Assembly: GCA_035440445.1 (NCBI GenBank) | Contig: DAORMJ010000003.1 | Location: 124,001 to 188,000, forward strand | Direction of reading: 5' to 3' | Origin: Ga0077548 sp035440445 | GTDB taxonomy: Bacteria > Pseudomonadota > Alphaproteobacteria > Rhizobiales > Xanthobacteraceae | DNA: 64,000 nucleotides | Part shown: positions 33,538-42,227 of the stretch, piece after piece | How the letters are laid out: every line of letters starts with the position of its first letter | Numbering within the stretch: the stretch's first letter is position 1 | Made by a program: the position numbers and the translations under genes | The notes under the pieces: generated by a model | The model's input: only the letters and a program-made list of their open reading frames with translations | Databases searched by the model: none | Told to the model about the DNA's origin: nothing

Positions 33538-34428
33538 ATGATTTTTGATCTTCTCGGTGTCCCGCCCCAGGCTTTGTTCGGTCAGCTCTTGCTCGGCCTG
33601 ATCAACGGCTCGTTCTATGCGCTGCTCAGTCTCGGACTGGCGGTCATCTTCGGGATGCTGAACATCATCAATTTCTCGCATGGCGCGCAGTACATGCTAG
33701 GCGCGTTCTGCGCCTATTTTCTTCTGCAGCTTGCCGGCATCAATTACTGGCTCGCGCTGATTATCGCGCCGATCATTGTCGGCGCTTTCGGCATCGTGCT
33801 GGAACGCGTTTTTCTCCAGCATCTTTACAAGCTCGACCATTTGTATGGGCTATTGCTGACATTCGGTATCGCGCTGATGCTGGAAGGTATCTTCCGGCGC
33901 TATTTCGGCTCGTCCGGTATTCCGTACAGCCCGCCGCAACTGCTGACCGGCGGCTACAATCTCGGCTTCATGTATCTGCCGAAGTATCGTGCCTGGGTAA
34001 TCGTCTGCTCGCTGATCGTCTGCCTTGGCACCTGGTTCGTGATCGAGAAAACGCGGCTTGGCGCTTATCTGCGCGCCGCTACCGAAAATCCGACACTGGT
34101 TCGCGCCTTCGGCATCAACGTGCCGCGCATGATCACGCTGACATACGGTTTCGGCGTCGGCCTTGCGGCGCTCGCGGGCGTCATGGCGGCGCCGATTTAC
34201 AACGTGAGCCCGCAGATGGGCGCGAGTCTCATCATCGTTGTTTTCGCGGTCGTCGTGATCGGCGGCATGGGATCGATCATGGGCGCGATCGTGACCGGCT
34301 TCTCGCTCGGCATCATCGAGGGGCTCACGAAAGTATTCTTTCCGCAGGCGTCGAACACGGTAATTTTCGTAATCATGGTCATCGTTCTGCTGGTGCGCCC
34401 GGCGGGACTGTTCGGACGGACAACATAA
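33538..34428 (+). CDS. livH: Branched-chain-type ABC transporter permease, LivH type
   Basis: 296 residues with about eight membrane helices. LivH markers include LLGLINGSFYALLSLGLAVIFGMLNIINFSHGAQYMLGAF at the start and a late GGMGSIMGAIVTGFSLGIIEGL. The EAA-type coupling segment is near ATENPTLVRAFGINVPRMITLTYGFG. It lies just before livM (1-base gap) and completes the channel of the importer that starts at 30758. Confidence 0.92.
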   Translation: MIFDLLGVPPQALFGQLLLGLINGSFYALLSLGLAVIFGMLNIINFSHGAQYMLGAFCAYFLLQLAGINYWLALIIAPIIVGAFGIVLERVFLQHLYKLDHLYGLLLTFGIALMLEGIFRRYFGSSGIPYSPPQLLTGGYNLGFMYLPKYRAWVIVCSLIVCLGTWFVIEKTRLGAYLRAATENPTLVRAFGINVPRMITLTYGFGVGLAALAGVMAAPIYNVSPQMGASLIIVVFAVVVIGGMGSIMGAIVTGFSLGIIEGLTKVFFPQASNTVIFVIMVIVLLVRPAGLFGRTT

Positions 34429-34429
34429 A

Positions 34430-35449
34430 ATGGCGGTCGATACCCGTGGAGCTCCGGTGACGGCATCGCAGCCGCGCGTTGCAAGCAGCGAACTGATCGC
34501 CTTCGTCCTGATGGTGGCGTTTTTCCTGGTCGCGCCGCTCTTCATCTATCCCGTGTTTCTGATGAAGGTGCTCTGCTTCGCGCTGTTTGCCTGCGCCTTC
34601 AATCTTCTGCTCGGTTATGTCGGGCTCTTGTCGTTCGGTCATGCGCTGTTCTTCGGCTGGTCGAGCTATGTCAGCGCCCATGCCGCGAAAGTCTGGGGCC
34701 TGCCTCCCGAACTCGCCATTCTGAGTGGTGTTGCTGTCGCAGCACTGCTCGGCCTCGTCGCGGGTTCGCTCGCGATCCGGCGGCAGGGCATCTATTTCGC
34801 GATGATTACGCTGGCACTCGCGCAGATGATGTTTTTCTTCGCGTTGCAGGCGCCCTTTACCGGTGGCGAAGACGGCATTCAGGCGGTGCCGCGCGGCGTG
34901 CTGTTCGGCATTTTCGATCTGTCGAAGATCATGACCATGTATTTCACGGTGCTCGTGATCTTTCTTTTCTGCTTCGTGCTCATTTACCGGATCATCTATT
35001 CGCCGTTCGGCGAGGTGCTCAAAGCAATCCGTGAGAACGAGCAGCGTGCGATCTCGCTCGGCTACAAGACCGACCGCTACAAGCTCGTGGCCTTCGTGCT
35101 TTCAGCGACGCTGACCGGGGTAGCGGGTGCGACGAAGGCGATCGTGTTTCAGCTCGCGTCCCTGACCGACGTGGACTGGACGATGTCGGGCGAGGTCGTG
35201 CTGATGACGCTCGTCGGCGGACTCGGCACCGTGTTCGGACCCGCCCTTGGTGCGGCGGTCATCATCACCATGCAGAACTATCTCGCTTCGGCGGGAGAGA
35301 TTTCGTTCAGTCTTTTCGGCTTCGCGGTCGCATTCCAGCCGGGACAATGGGTGCCGGTCATCCAGGGTGCGATTTTCGTACTCTGCGTGCTTCTGTTCCG
35401 GCGCGGCATTGTCGGCGAAATCGCGAACTGGCTGCGCATCCGTCTCTAG
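34430..35449 (+). CDS. livM: Branched-chain-type ABC transporter permease, LivM type
   Basis: 339 residues. Typical LivM order of segments: FALFACAFNLLLGYVGLLSFGHALFFGWSSY, then SLAIRRQGIYFAMITLALAQMMFF, the coupling helix AIRENEQRAISLGYKTDRYKLVAFVLSA and GGLGTVFGPALGAAVIITMQNYL. Roughly ten membrane helices. Last gene of the transporter; a strong terminator hairpin follows at 35468-35501, separating it from the CoA-transferase genes. Confidence 0.92.
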   Translation: MAVDTRGAPVTASQPRVASSELIAFVLMVAFFLVAPLFIYPVFLMKVLCFALFACAFNLLLGYVGLLSFGHALFFGWSSYVSAHAAKVWGLPPELAILSGVAVAALLGLVAGSLAIRRQGIYFAMITLALAQMMFFFALQAPFTGGEDGIQAVPRGVLFGIFDLSKIMTMYFTVLVIFLFCFVLIYRIIYSPFGEVLKAIRENEQRAISLGYKTDRYKLVAFVLSATLTGVAGATKAIVFQLASLTDVDWTMSGEVVLMTLVGGLGTVFGPALGAAVIITMQNYLASAGEISFSLFGFAVAFQPGQWVPVIQGAIFVLCVLLFRRGIVGEIANWLRIRL

Positions 35450-35467
35450 CGTTCACTCCGCTGGAAC

Positions 35468-35501
35468 AAAGCGGGCAAGCGCTGGGACGCTTGCCCGCTT
35501 T
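35468..35501 (+). terminator. Rho-independent terminator after livM
   Basis: A perfect 14-base stem (AAAGCGGGCAAGCG / CGCTTGCCCGCTTT) with a 6-base loop CTGGGA begins 18 bases after the livM stop. The T-run is only TTT but the stem is very stable. It divides the transporter operon from the CoA-transferase/thiolase operon. Confidence 0.75.
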
Positions 35502-35576
35502 CCCGCCCGTTCCTTGACGATGGTAGGCATGCCCCCTAGTTTCGCGCGCTGAATTTCTCGCGCGAAACGGTGCGTC

Positions 35577-36425
35577 ATGGCTGAATTTCTGAAACTATCC
35601 GAAGCGATCGAGGCGAATGTACGTGATGGCGATGCCATCGCGATGGAAGGCTTCACGCATCTCATTCCTTTCGCGGCCGGTCACGAGATCATCCGCCAGA
35701 AAAGAAAGCGCCTGTCACTCACCCGCATGACGCCGGACCTGATCTACGACCAGTTGATCGGCATGGGCTGTGCCGAGCGCATGACCTTTTCCTGGGGCGG
35801 CAATCCCGGCGTGGGCTCGCTGCATCGCTTCCGCGACGCGTACCAGAACGGCTGGCCCAACAAGATCGAGATCGTCGAGCACTCGCACGCCGCCATGGCG
35901 AACGCTTATGACGCAGGGGCCGCGGGGCTACCCTTTGCGGTGTTTCGCGGCTATCGCGGCGCGGAACTTCCACGAGTGAATCCGTCGATCAAGGAAGTCA
36001 CTTGTCCCTATACCGGCGAGAAGCTGGCGACCGTGCCGGCCGTGAACCTCGATGTCGCGATCATTCACGCGCAGAAAGCCGATCGCAAAGGTAACGTATT
36101 GCTCGAGGGCATCGTCGGCGTGCAGAAGGAAGCGGTGCTTGCGGCGAAGCGCTCCGTCGTAACGGTCGAGGAGATCGTGGACGAACTCAATCCGCCGTCG
36201 CCAAATTCCGTCGTGCTGCCGGGCTGGACTGTGAAGTCCATCGCCGTGGTGCCGGGGGGTGCGCACCCTTCCTATACGCAGGGCTATTACAAACGCGACA
36301 ACGCCTTCTATAAAGCATGGGATGAAATCGCGCGCGATCGCGATACCTTCCTCGCCTGGATGGACGAGAACGTGTTGAAGAAGGGTCCCGAAGTGTTCGC
36401 GGTGCACGCGAAGAAAGCGGCGTGA
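35577..36425 (+). CDS. catI: 3-oxoadipate CoA-transferase, alpha subunit (CatI/GctA type)
   Basis: 282 residues. The protein aligns by eye over its full length with CatI of Pseudomonas knackmussii: GDAIAMEGFTHLIP, RMTPDLIYDQLIGMGCA, SWGGNPGVGSLHR, HSHAAMANAY and HAQKADRKGNVLL. This class I CoA-transferase subunit moves CoA from succinyl-CoA to 3-oxoadipate. It is distinct from the shorter PcaI/ScoA type and related to glutaconate CoA-transferase A. The beta subunit follows after 10 bases and a PcaF-like thiolase after that, giving the last two steps of the beta-ketoadipate pathway. The exact acid could differ, e.g. another 3-oxo-dicarboxylate. Confidence 0.85.
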   Translation: MAEFLKLSEAIEANVRDGDAIAMEGFTHLIPFAAGHEIIRQKRKRLSLTRMTPDLIYDQLIGMGCAERMTFSWGGNPGVGSLHRFRDAYQNGWPNKIEIVEHSHAAMANAYDAGAAGLPFAVFRGYRGAELPRVNPSIKEVTCPYTGEKLATVPAVNLDVAIIHAQKADRKGNVLLEGIVGVQKEAVLAAKRSVVTVEEIVDELNPPSPNSVVLPGWTVKSIAVVPGGAHPSYTQGYYKRDNAFYKAWDEIARDRDTFLAWMDENVLKKGPEVFAVHAKKAA

Positions 36426-36435
36426 GGAAATCATC

Positions 36436-37212
36436 ATGAGCCAGAACTTCACGCCGAACGAAATGATGACGGTTGCGGCGGCACGCGCCCTGACCAATAA
36501 CGACGTCTGCTTCGTCGGTATCGGTGCGCCGTCCGCGGCTTGCAACCTCGCGCGGCAGACCCACGCGCCCGACATCGTCCTTATTTATGAGTCGGGCACG
36601 ATTGAAACCCGGCCCAATGTGCTGCCGCTTTCGATCGGCGATGGCGAGCTTTGCGAAACGGCTCTCACGACGGTGCCGGTGCCGGAGATGTTCCGCCACT
36701 GGCTGCAGGGCGGCCGCATCACCACGGGTTTTCTCGGCGGCGCGCAGATCGACAAGTTTGCAAACCTGAACACGACGGTGGTCGGCCCTTACGAAAAGCC
36801 GAGCGTGCGGCTTCCCGGCGGCGGCGGTGCGCCGGAAATCGCGACCAGTTGCGGACAGATCTTCATCACCATGGCGCATTCCAAGCGCGCGTTTGTCGAG
36901 AAGATCGATTTCTTCACCTCGCTCGGCCACGGCGAGGGCGGCAACAGCCGCGAAAAACTCGGCGTGACCACGAAGGGTCCGACCAAAGTCATCACCGATC
37001 TTTGCGTCATGGAGCCCGACGAAACGACCAAAGAACTCACGGTTGTTTCGCTGCATCCGGGCGTAACGAGAGAGCAGGTGTCTGCGGCCACCGGCTGGCC
37101 GGTTAAGTTTGCACCGGATGCCGGCGAGACGCCGCCGCCGAACGAAACCGAACTCAAGGTCCTGCGCGAATTACACGCGCGCACCAAAGCCGCGCATGGC
37201 GGCAACGCGTAA
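36436..37212 (+). CDS. catJ: 3-oxoadipate CoA-transferase, beta subunit (CatJ/GctB type)
   Basis: 258 residues. CoA-transferase family beta-subunit motifs: DVCFVGIGAPSAACNLAR, APDIVLIYESGTIETRP in which the glutamate of YESG is in the position of the catalytic Glu that forms the CoA thioester, and RLPGGGGAPEIATSC for the GGG(A)-type loop. Ribosome site GAGGAAATC precedes the ATG. It works as a heteromer with the alpha subunit at 35577. Confidence 0.87.
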   Translation: MSQNFTPNEMMTVAAARALTNNDVCFVGIGAPSAACNLARQTHAPDIVLIYESGTIETRPNVLPLSIGDGELCETALTTVPVPEMFRHWLQGGRITTGFLGGAQIDKFANLNTTVVGPYEKPSVRLPGGGGAPEIATSCGQIFITMAHSKRAFVEKIDFFTSLGHGEGGNSREKLGVTTKGPTKVITDLCVMEPDETTKELTVVSLHPGVTREQVSAATGWPVKFAPDAGETPPPNETELKVLRELHARTKAAHGGNA

Positions 37213-37222
37213 GGAGAATATC

Positions 37223-38437
37223 ATGGCAGCACAGCGCGAAGCATATATCTGCGACTTCGTCCGTACTCCGATCGGCCGCTTTGGCGGTTCGCTCGCCAAG
37301 GTGCGGCCGGACGATCTCGCCGCACACGTCATCAAGGCGCTGCTCACGCGCAATCCTTCGCTCGACAAGGACAAGATCGAGGAAGTCTTCTTCGGCTGCG
37401 CCAATCAGGCCGGCGAAGACAATCGCAACATCGCGCGCATGGGTCTCTTGCTTGCCGGGCTTCCGGTGGGCGTTCCCGGCAATACGCTGAACCGCCTTTG
37501 CGCGTCCGGCCTCGATGCCGTGGGTGCCGCCGCACGTGCGATCAAGGCCGGAGAAATTTCGCTCAGCATCGCCGGTGGCGCAGAGTCGATGTCGCGCGCG
37601 CCGTTCGTGATGGGCAAGGCAACCGAAGCGTTCTCGCGTAACGCCGAAATCTTCGACACCACCATCGGCTGGCGCTTCATCAACCCGCTGATGAAGCAGC
37701 AGTACGGCGTCGATTCCATGCCGGAGACCGGCGAAAACGTCGCCGAAGAATATCAGGTGAAGCGCGAGGATCAGGATCTGTTCGCGCTGCGCTCGCAGCA
37801 TCGCGCGGTAGCTGCGCAAAAGCGCGGCTATTTCGACGGCGAGATCGTCGCGGTGGAAGTGCCGGGCGGCAAGGCGGGCCCGGTGAGGGTTGATAAAGAC
37901 GAGCATCCCCGCAGCGACACCACGCTCCAAGGACTGGCGAAGCTGAGAACTCCCTTCCGCAATCCGGGCACGGTCACGGCTGGAAACGCGTCTGGCGTGA
38001 ACGACGGCGCGGCAGCGCTGGTGATTGCCTCTGAAGAAGCGGCGAAGGCGAACGGCTTGAAGCCGCGCGCGCGAATTCTTGGTCTCGCCTCGGCCGGCGT
38101 GCCGCCGCGCATCATGGGGATCGGCCCGGTGCCTGCGGTGGAGAAACTTTCCGCGCGCCTCGGTATTCCCGCGAGTAAGTTCGACGTGATCGAACTCAAT
38201 GAAGCTTTCGCCAGTCAGGCGCTCGCCTGCATGCGCAGCTTCGGCGTTGCCGATGATGCGCCACATGTGAACCCGAACGGCGGCGCGATTGCGCTCGGCC
38301 ATCCGCTTGGAATGTCAGGCGCGCGCATTGCGGGCACGGCCATGCGAGCGCTGGAAGAATCCGGCGGCAAGTATGGTCTGGCGACGATGTGCGTCGGTGT
38401 CGGGCAGGGCGTGGCGCTTGCAATCGAGCGCGTTTGA
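37223..38437 (+). CDS. pcaF: 3-oxoadipyl-CoA thiolase / acetyl-CoA acyltransferase (PcaF type)
   Basis: 404 residues from the ATG at 37223 (AAGGAGAATATC before it; a longer frame to 37109 is inside the upstream gene). Thiolase catalytic residues are evident: the acylated cysteine in LNRLCASGLDAVGAAARAI, the histidine in NPNGGAIALGHPLGMSGAR and the C-terminal cysteine in ATMCVGVGQGVALAIE. YICDFVRTPIGRFGGSLA and SRAPFVMGKA are PcaF-like. It would split 3-oxoadipyl-CoA into succinyl-CoA and acetyl-CoA, after the CoA-transferase encoded just upstream. Confidence 0.88.
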   Translation: MAAQREAYICDFVRTPIGRFGGSLAKVRPDDLAAHVIKALLTRNPSLDKDKIEEVFFGCANQAGEDNRNIARMGLLLAGLPVGVPGNTLNRLCASGLDAVGAAARAIKAGEISLSIAGGAESMSRAPFVMGKATEAFSRNAEIFDTTIGWRFINPLMKQQYGVDSMPETGENVAEEYQVKREDQDLFALRSQHRAVAAQKRGYFDGEIVAVEVPGGKAGPVRVDKDEHPRSDTTLQGLAKLRTPFRNPGTVTAGNASGVNDGAAALVIASEEAAKANGLKPRARILGLASAGVPPRIMGIGPVPAVEKLSARLGIPASKFDVIELNEAFASQALACMRSFGVADDAPHVNPNGGAIALGHPLGMSGARIAGTAMRALEESGGKYGLATMCVGVGQGVALAIERV

Positions 38438-38446
38438 CGCCTGAAG

Positions 38447-39082
38447 TCAGGCCTTGCGTCCGTAGGCCGCGAGAAACATATCGACCGAATGTTTTACGAC
38501 CTCGTCAATACGCGCGGGCGAGGGCCGCGCCTCGCCGCCATAGAGCATCGGCACGAGGATCGGTCCCTGAATCATCATCGTGAATTGCCAGGCGGCGATT
38601 TCGACGTTGTCGATTTTCAATTGCCCACGCGAGATGCGCGCGCGAAACCAGTCGGCGAGTTTTTTTGCCGCGCGCCGCGGACCTGAATCGACGAACACCT
38701 GACCGAGTTCGGGAAATTTCTCTGAAGCGCCGATTACCGTGCGGAGCCAGGCCACGTGATCGGGCTGCGCCAGTACATTGAGGTAATCGCGGCCCGTCTT
38801 GAGCAATACCGTGCGCACGTCCTGATCGTCGCCTTCGAGTTGCAGCGTCGTTTCGCCGATACGCTTGGAATGGTCCTCGACCAGTGCCGCGAACAGCCGC
38901 TCCTTGTTCTCGAAGTAAACATAAAGCGTACCTTTGGACACGCCGGCCGCGAGCGCGATCTCGGACATGCTGGAGCCATTGAAACCGTGCGCGAAGAACA
39001 CTTGCCGCGCACCCTCCAGAATTTGGGCGCGCTTGTCGCTCTCGGGTGTGGGTTTCTCGCGGGTAGCGGCGATTTCAGCCAT
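38447..39082 (-). CDS. TetR-family repressor of the adjacent efflux pump
   Basis: 211 residues. The N-terminal HTH is KRAQILEGARQVFFAHGFNGSSMSEIALAAGVSKGTLYVYFENKERLF, textbook TetR, with a C-terminal ligand domain of the TetR_C_7 / AcrR-like kind. It is divergent from an EmrA/EmrB-type efflux pair, and two near-identical 21-base palindromes lie in the 112-base gap, so it very likely represses the pump and itself until a toxic ligand binds. It is convergent with the thiolase gene, 9 bases apart. Confidence 0.92.
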   Translation of the reverse strand: MAEIAATREKPTPESDKRAQILEGARQVFFAHGFNGSSMSEIALAAGVSKGTLYVYFENKERLFAALVEDHSKRIGETTLQLEGDDQDVRTVLLKTGRDYLNVLAQPDHVAWLRTVIGASEKFPELGQVFVDSGPRRAAKKLADWFRARISRGQLKIDNVEIAAWQFTMMIQGPILVPMLYGGEARPSPARIDEVVKHSVDMFLAAYGRKA

Positions 39083-39099
39083 AACGCTCTCGTAAAAAT

Positions 39100-39120
39100 C
39101 GAACCGAACGGTTCGGTTCG
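39100..39120. promoter_or_regulatory. TetR operator, copy 1
   Basis: CGAACCGAAC and GTTCGGTTCG are exact reverse complements around a central G. It lies 17 bases before the TetR start, where binding would block tetR expression. It shares the core ACCGAAC-N-GTTCGGT with copy 2. Confidence 0.8.
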
Positions 39121-39160
39121 CTATTGATTTGACCTTTTGATAGAGCTATGTCAAGGAAAA

Positions 39161-39181
39161 TTGACCGAACCGTTCGGTCAA
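39161..39181. promoter_or_regulatory. TetR operator, copy 2
   Basis: TTGACCGAAC and GTTCGGTCAA are exact reverse complements around a central C, 13 bases before the efflux gene start. Centre-to-centre distance to copy 1 is 61 bases, close to six helical turns. Expected to control the pump genes. Confidence 0.8.
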
Positions 39182-39194
39182 CGCTGGTATTCCC

Positions 39195-40415
39195 ATGGCT
39201 GAAGCTGCAAGAAAGCATCCCGAGAGCGAAACCCCGATCGCCGAAGTCGCGCCACTGCATGCGCGAACCACAGCGCCCAGAGCCGAAGCCCCGAAGGCGC
39301 CGCCGGCTGCGACTGCGCAGAACAATGCCGGCGCGGGGGAAAGCACGGGCAGCGATGGGGGCAAAACGCGCACGGGCGAGCGCCGCAAGAAGCTCCTCAT
39401 CGCCGTTGGTGCGGTGGTGGCGCTGCTCGCCGTTTATTTCGGCCTGAACTGGTTCTTCGTCGGCCGCTATCTGGTTTCGACCGACAACGCGTATGTCGGC
39501 GCGGACATGTCGATCATCGCGCCGCGCGTGTCCGGCTATGTCGCAAGCGTCTCTGTTCCGGCGAACGCGCGCGTGAAGGCGGGCGACATACTCGCAACAC
39601 TGGACGATGGGGACTATCGCCTGGCGGTGGAGCAGGCGGCGGCGCGCATCGCGACGCAAGACGCGAGCATTGCCCGTTTCGACCGGCAGATCGTCGCCGC
39701 GGACGCCGCCACCGAGCAGGCCAGAGCGTCGCTCGCCGGAGCGGAAGCCGACCAACGCCGCGCCGACGCGGATTTCCTGCGCGTCGATCAACTCACGCAA
39801 AATTCTTTCGCGAGCAAGGCCGCGAACGACGCGGCGCGTGCAGCGCGCGACCGCGCACAGGCCATGACCCTGCAGGCCAAGGCAGCGGTGTCGGCAGCGG
39901 AAGCCAATCATGAAGTCTTGAAAGCGCAGAAGGCCGAAGCCGAGCGTGCCCGCCGCGAGCTCGAAGCCGTGCTCGCCAAAGCCCAGCGCGATCTCGATGC
40001 CACGGTGATCCGTGCGCCATTCGCTGGCGTGGTCGGCAACAAGGCCGTGCAGATGGGCGACTTTGTCTCGCCGGGCAAGCGGCTCTTGGCGCTCGTTCCG
40101 CTCGAAGGCGTTTACGTCGATGCGAACTTCAAGGAAACGCAACTCGAATCCATCCGCCTCGGGCAGAAGGTGAAGCTCGTGCTCGATGCGGACTCGGCAA
40201 AGCCGCTCGAAGGCGTCGTGGAAAGTTTTGCGCCCGCGTCCGGCGCGCTCTTCAGCCTGCTGCCGCCTGAAAACGCCACCGGTAATTTCACCAAGGTCGT
40301 GCAGCGTCTGACGGTGCGCATCCGCGTGACCAATGCGCCGGAAAGGCTGCTTTTGCCGGGACTGTCGGTAGTGGCGACGATCGATACGCGCACCACGCCG
40401 CAGAATAAGCCGTGA
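39195..40415 (+). CDS. HlyD/EmrA-type membrane fusion protein
   Basis: 406 residues. A 55-residue Ala/Pro-rich cytoplasmic start is followed by one membrane helix (KLLIAVGAVVALLAVYFGLNWFFV). TDNAYVGADMSIIAPRVSGYVASVSV and ILATLDDGDY form the first lipoyl half; a long alanine-rich coiled coil (about 150-255) follows, and DATVIRAPFAGVVGNKAVQMGDFV is the second half. It bridges the inner-membrane pump to an outer-membrane channel, not encoded here. It overlaps the MFS gene by 4 bases and is controlled by the divergent TetR protein (inferred). Confidence 0.92.
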   Translation: MAEAARKHPESETPIAEVAPLHARTTAPRAEAPKAPPAATAQNNAGAGESTGSDGGKTRTGERRKKLLIAVGAVVALLAVYFGLNWFFVGRYLVSTDNAYVGADMSIIAPRVSGYVASVSVPANARVKAGDILATLDDGDYRLAVEQAAARIATQDASIARFDRQIVAADAATEQARASLAGAEADQRRADADFLRVDQLTQNSFASKAANDAARAARDRAQAMTLQAKAAVSAAEANHEVLKAQKAEAERARRELEAVLAKAQRDLDATVIRAPFAGVVGNKAVQMGDFVSPGKRLLALVPLEGVYVDANFKETQLESIRLGQKVKLVLDADSAKPLEGVVESFAPASGALFSLLPPENATGNFTKVVQRLTVRIRVTNAPERLLLPGLSVVATIDTRTTPQNKP

Positions 40416-41992
40416 GCGATACGACAGCGGGCGCTCTTCCGCTGGACGAGCCCGGCCGCGAGGTTACGCCGCGCAAGCTGATCGCTTTCTCCGCGCTCGT
40501 CTTCGGCATGTTCATGGCGATTCTGGACATCCAGATCGTCTCCTCGTCGCTCAGCGAAATTCAGGCCGGTCTTTCCGCTGCACCCGACGAAATCTCATGG
40601 GTGCAGACGAGCTACCTGATTGCCGAAGTGGTGATGATCCCGCTCTCGGGATTTCTTGCGCGCGCGCTTTCGACCCGCATTTTGTTCACGCTCTCGGCGC
40701 TCGGCTTCACCATCGCAAGCGTGCTCTGCGCGACCGCCACGACCTTGCCGGAGATGGTGGTCTATCGCGCCATCCAGGGGTTCGTTGGCGGCGGCATGAT
40801 CCCGACCGCGTTCGCGGCCGCCTACACGATCTTTCCGCGGCGGCATCTCGCTCCGATCATGGCGGTTGTCGGCCTCACGGTCACGCTCGCTCCGACCATT
40901 GGGCCGACCGTCGGCGGCTATCTCACCAGCGCATTTTCGTGGCACTGGCTGTTTCTCGTGAACGTCATCCCAGGTCTGGCGGCGACCGTGCTCGCCTGGA
41001 CGCTGGTAGATTTCGACGAGCCTGAATTCAGCCTCCTGAAGCGCTTCGACGTCTGGGGCTTGCTTGCGATGGCGGTCAGCCTCGGCAGCCTGCAGTATTT
41101 CCTCGAGGAAGGAACCCGCGAAGACTGGTTCAACTCGGGCATCATCACGTTCTTCTTCGTGTTGACGATTGCGGGCGGTGCGATCTTCTTCTGGCGAACG
41201 CTTCGCGCCGAAGTGCCGGTGGTGGATCTCAGTGCGTTCAGGAACCGCAATTTTGCGGTCGGTTGCACGCTCACCTTCATCATCGGCATCGGGCTCTACG
41301 GCCTGACCTATCTGTATCCGCTCTATCTCGCCTGGGTGCGGGGCTACAATTCGCTGCAGATCGGCGAAACGGTTTTCGTCACCGGCGCGTTCATGTTCAT
41401 GTCGGCGCCGATGATCGGCATGCTCTCCCGAAAATATGATCCGCGCATTTTCATCGGCCTAGGTCTGATCGGCTTTGTCATATCGACCTTCGAGCTGACG
41501 CCGATCACGAGCCAGTGGGGATTCTCCGAGCTGTTCTTTCCGCAGGCGCTTCGCGGCATGGCACTGATGTTCTGCATGGCGCCGATCAACATGCTGGCGC
41601 TCGGCACGCTGCCGCCGGAGCAGGTGAAGAACGCGAGCGGCCTGTTCAATCTTATGCGCAACGTCGGCGGGGCGGTGGGTCTTGCGATCATCAACACCAT
41701 GCTGACGACGCGCATGGACGTTCACAAGGCGCAGCTCCGCGAGCACATCATCTGGGGTCGTAACGTCGCGGAGGAAACTTTGCAGGGCATGACCCAGAAA
41801 CTTGCGCCAGTTTTGGGATCGGATGCCGAAGCGGCTGCGCTGAAAAAACTCGCAGGCATCGTGCAGCGGGAAGCGACCGTGCTCGCCTTCGCCGATGTTT
41901 TCCTGCTTCTATCGATTTTCTTTTGCGTGGCCTGTCTTTTCGTGCCGCTTCTGGAAAAGCCGAAAATGGACGCTTCTGCCGCAGCGCACTGA
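40412..41992 (+). CDS. EmrB/QacA-type MFS drug efflux transporter (DHA2, 14 helices)
   Basis: 526 residues, GTG start overlapping the EmrA-type stop (GTGA). Motifs of DHA2 pumps: MFMAILDIQIVSSSLSEIQAGL with the acidic residue in helix 1, SWVQTSYLIAEVVMIPLSGFLARALSTR (motif A region), and the antiporter motif C in TLAPTIGPTVGGYLTSAF. About 14 hydrophobic segments. Moves hydrophobic toxic compounds out with proton exchange, working with the fusion protein before it. A hairpin at 42097-42121 lies downstream. Confidence 0.93.
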   Translation: MSDTTAGALPLDEPGREVTPRKLIAFSALVFGMFMAILDIQIVSSSLSEIQAGLSAAPDEISWVQTSYLIAEVVMIPLSGFLARALSTRILFTLSALGFTIASVLCATATTLPEMVVYRAIQGFVGGGMIPTAFAAAYTIFPRRHLAPIMAVVGLTVTLAPTIGPTVGGYLTSAFSWHWLFLVNVIPGLAATVLAWTLVDFDEPEFSLLKRFDVWGLLAMAVSLGSLQYFLEEGTREDWFNSGIITFFFVLTIAGGAIFFWRTLRAEVPVVDLSAFRNRNFAVGCTLTFIIGIGLYGLTYLYPLYLAWVRGYNSLQIGETVFVTGAFMFMSAPMIGMLSRKYDPRIFIGLGLIGFVISTFELTPITSQWGFSELFFPQALRGMALMFCMAPINMLALGTLPPEQVKNASGLFNLMRNVGGAVGLAIINTMLTTRMDVHKAQLREHIIWGRNVAEETLQGMTQKLAPVLGSDAEAAALKKLAGIVQREATVLAFADVFLLLSIFFCVACLFVPLLEKPKMDASAAAH

Positions 41993-42096
41993 AGATTGAC
42001 AAACAGGCTTTCTGCCCTACGTTTGCGGCCATGAGGATCGTGCAGCGTCATATCCGCAAGCTTCTTCGCGCGGGCCAGCTTCAAGCGGGCGCGTAA

Positions 42097-42121
42097 CCCG
42101 GCCGGCTGCGCGCCGTCCGGG
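42097..42121 (+). terminator. Terminator-like hairpin after the efflux operon
   Basis: CCCGGCCGGC pairs with GCCGTCCGGG (one mismatch) around TGCGC. Six T's stand 12 bases further on at 42134-42139. It lies 105 bases after the emrB-type stop; a 21-codon frame at 42031-42096 precedes it and is probably chance. Confidence 0.4.
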
Positions 42122-42227
42122 GCCGATCGTCTATTTTTTCCGACTAACATTCAGTTTTCAGCGGGCGAGGCCCGCGAAACCCGCGCCGGAACTACGTTCG
42201 CAGTGCGTCGCGGAAAGGAGCAGGAAC

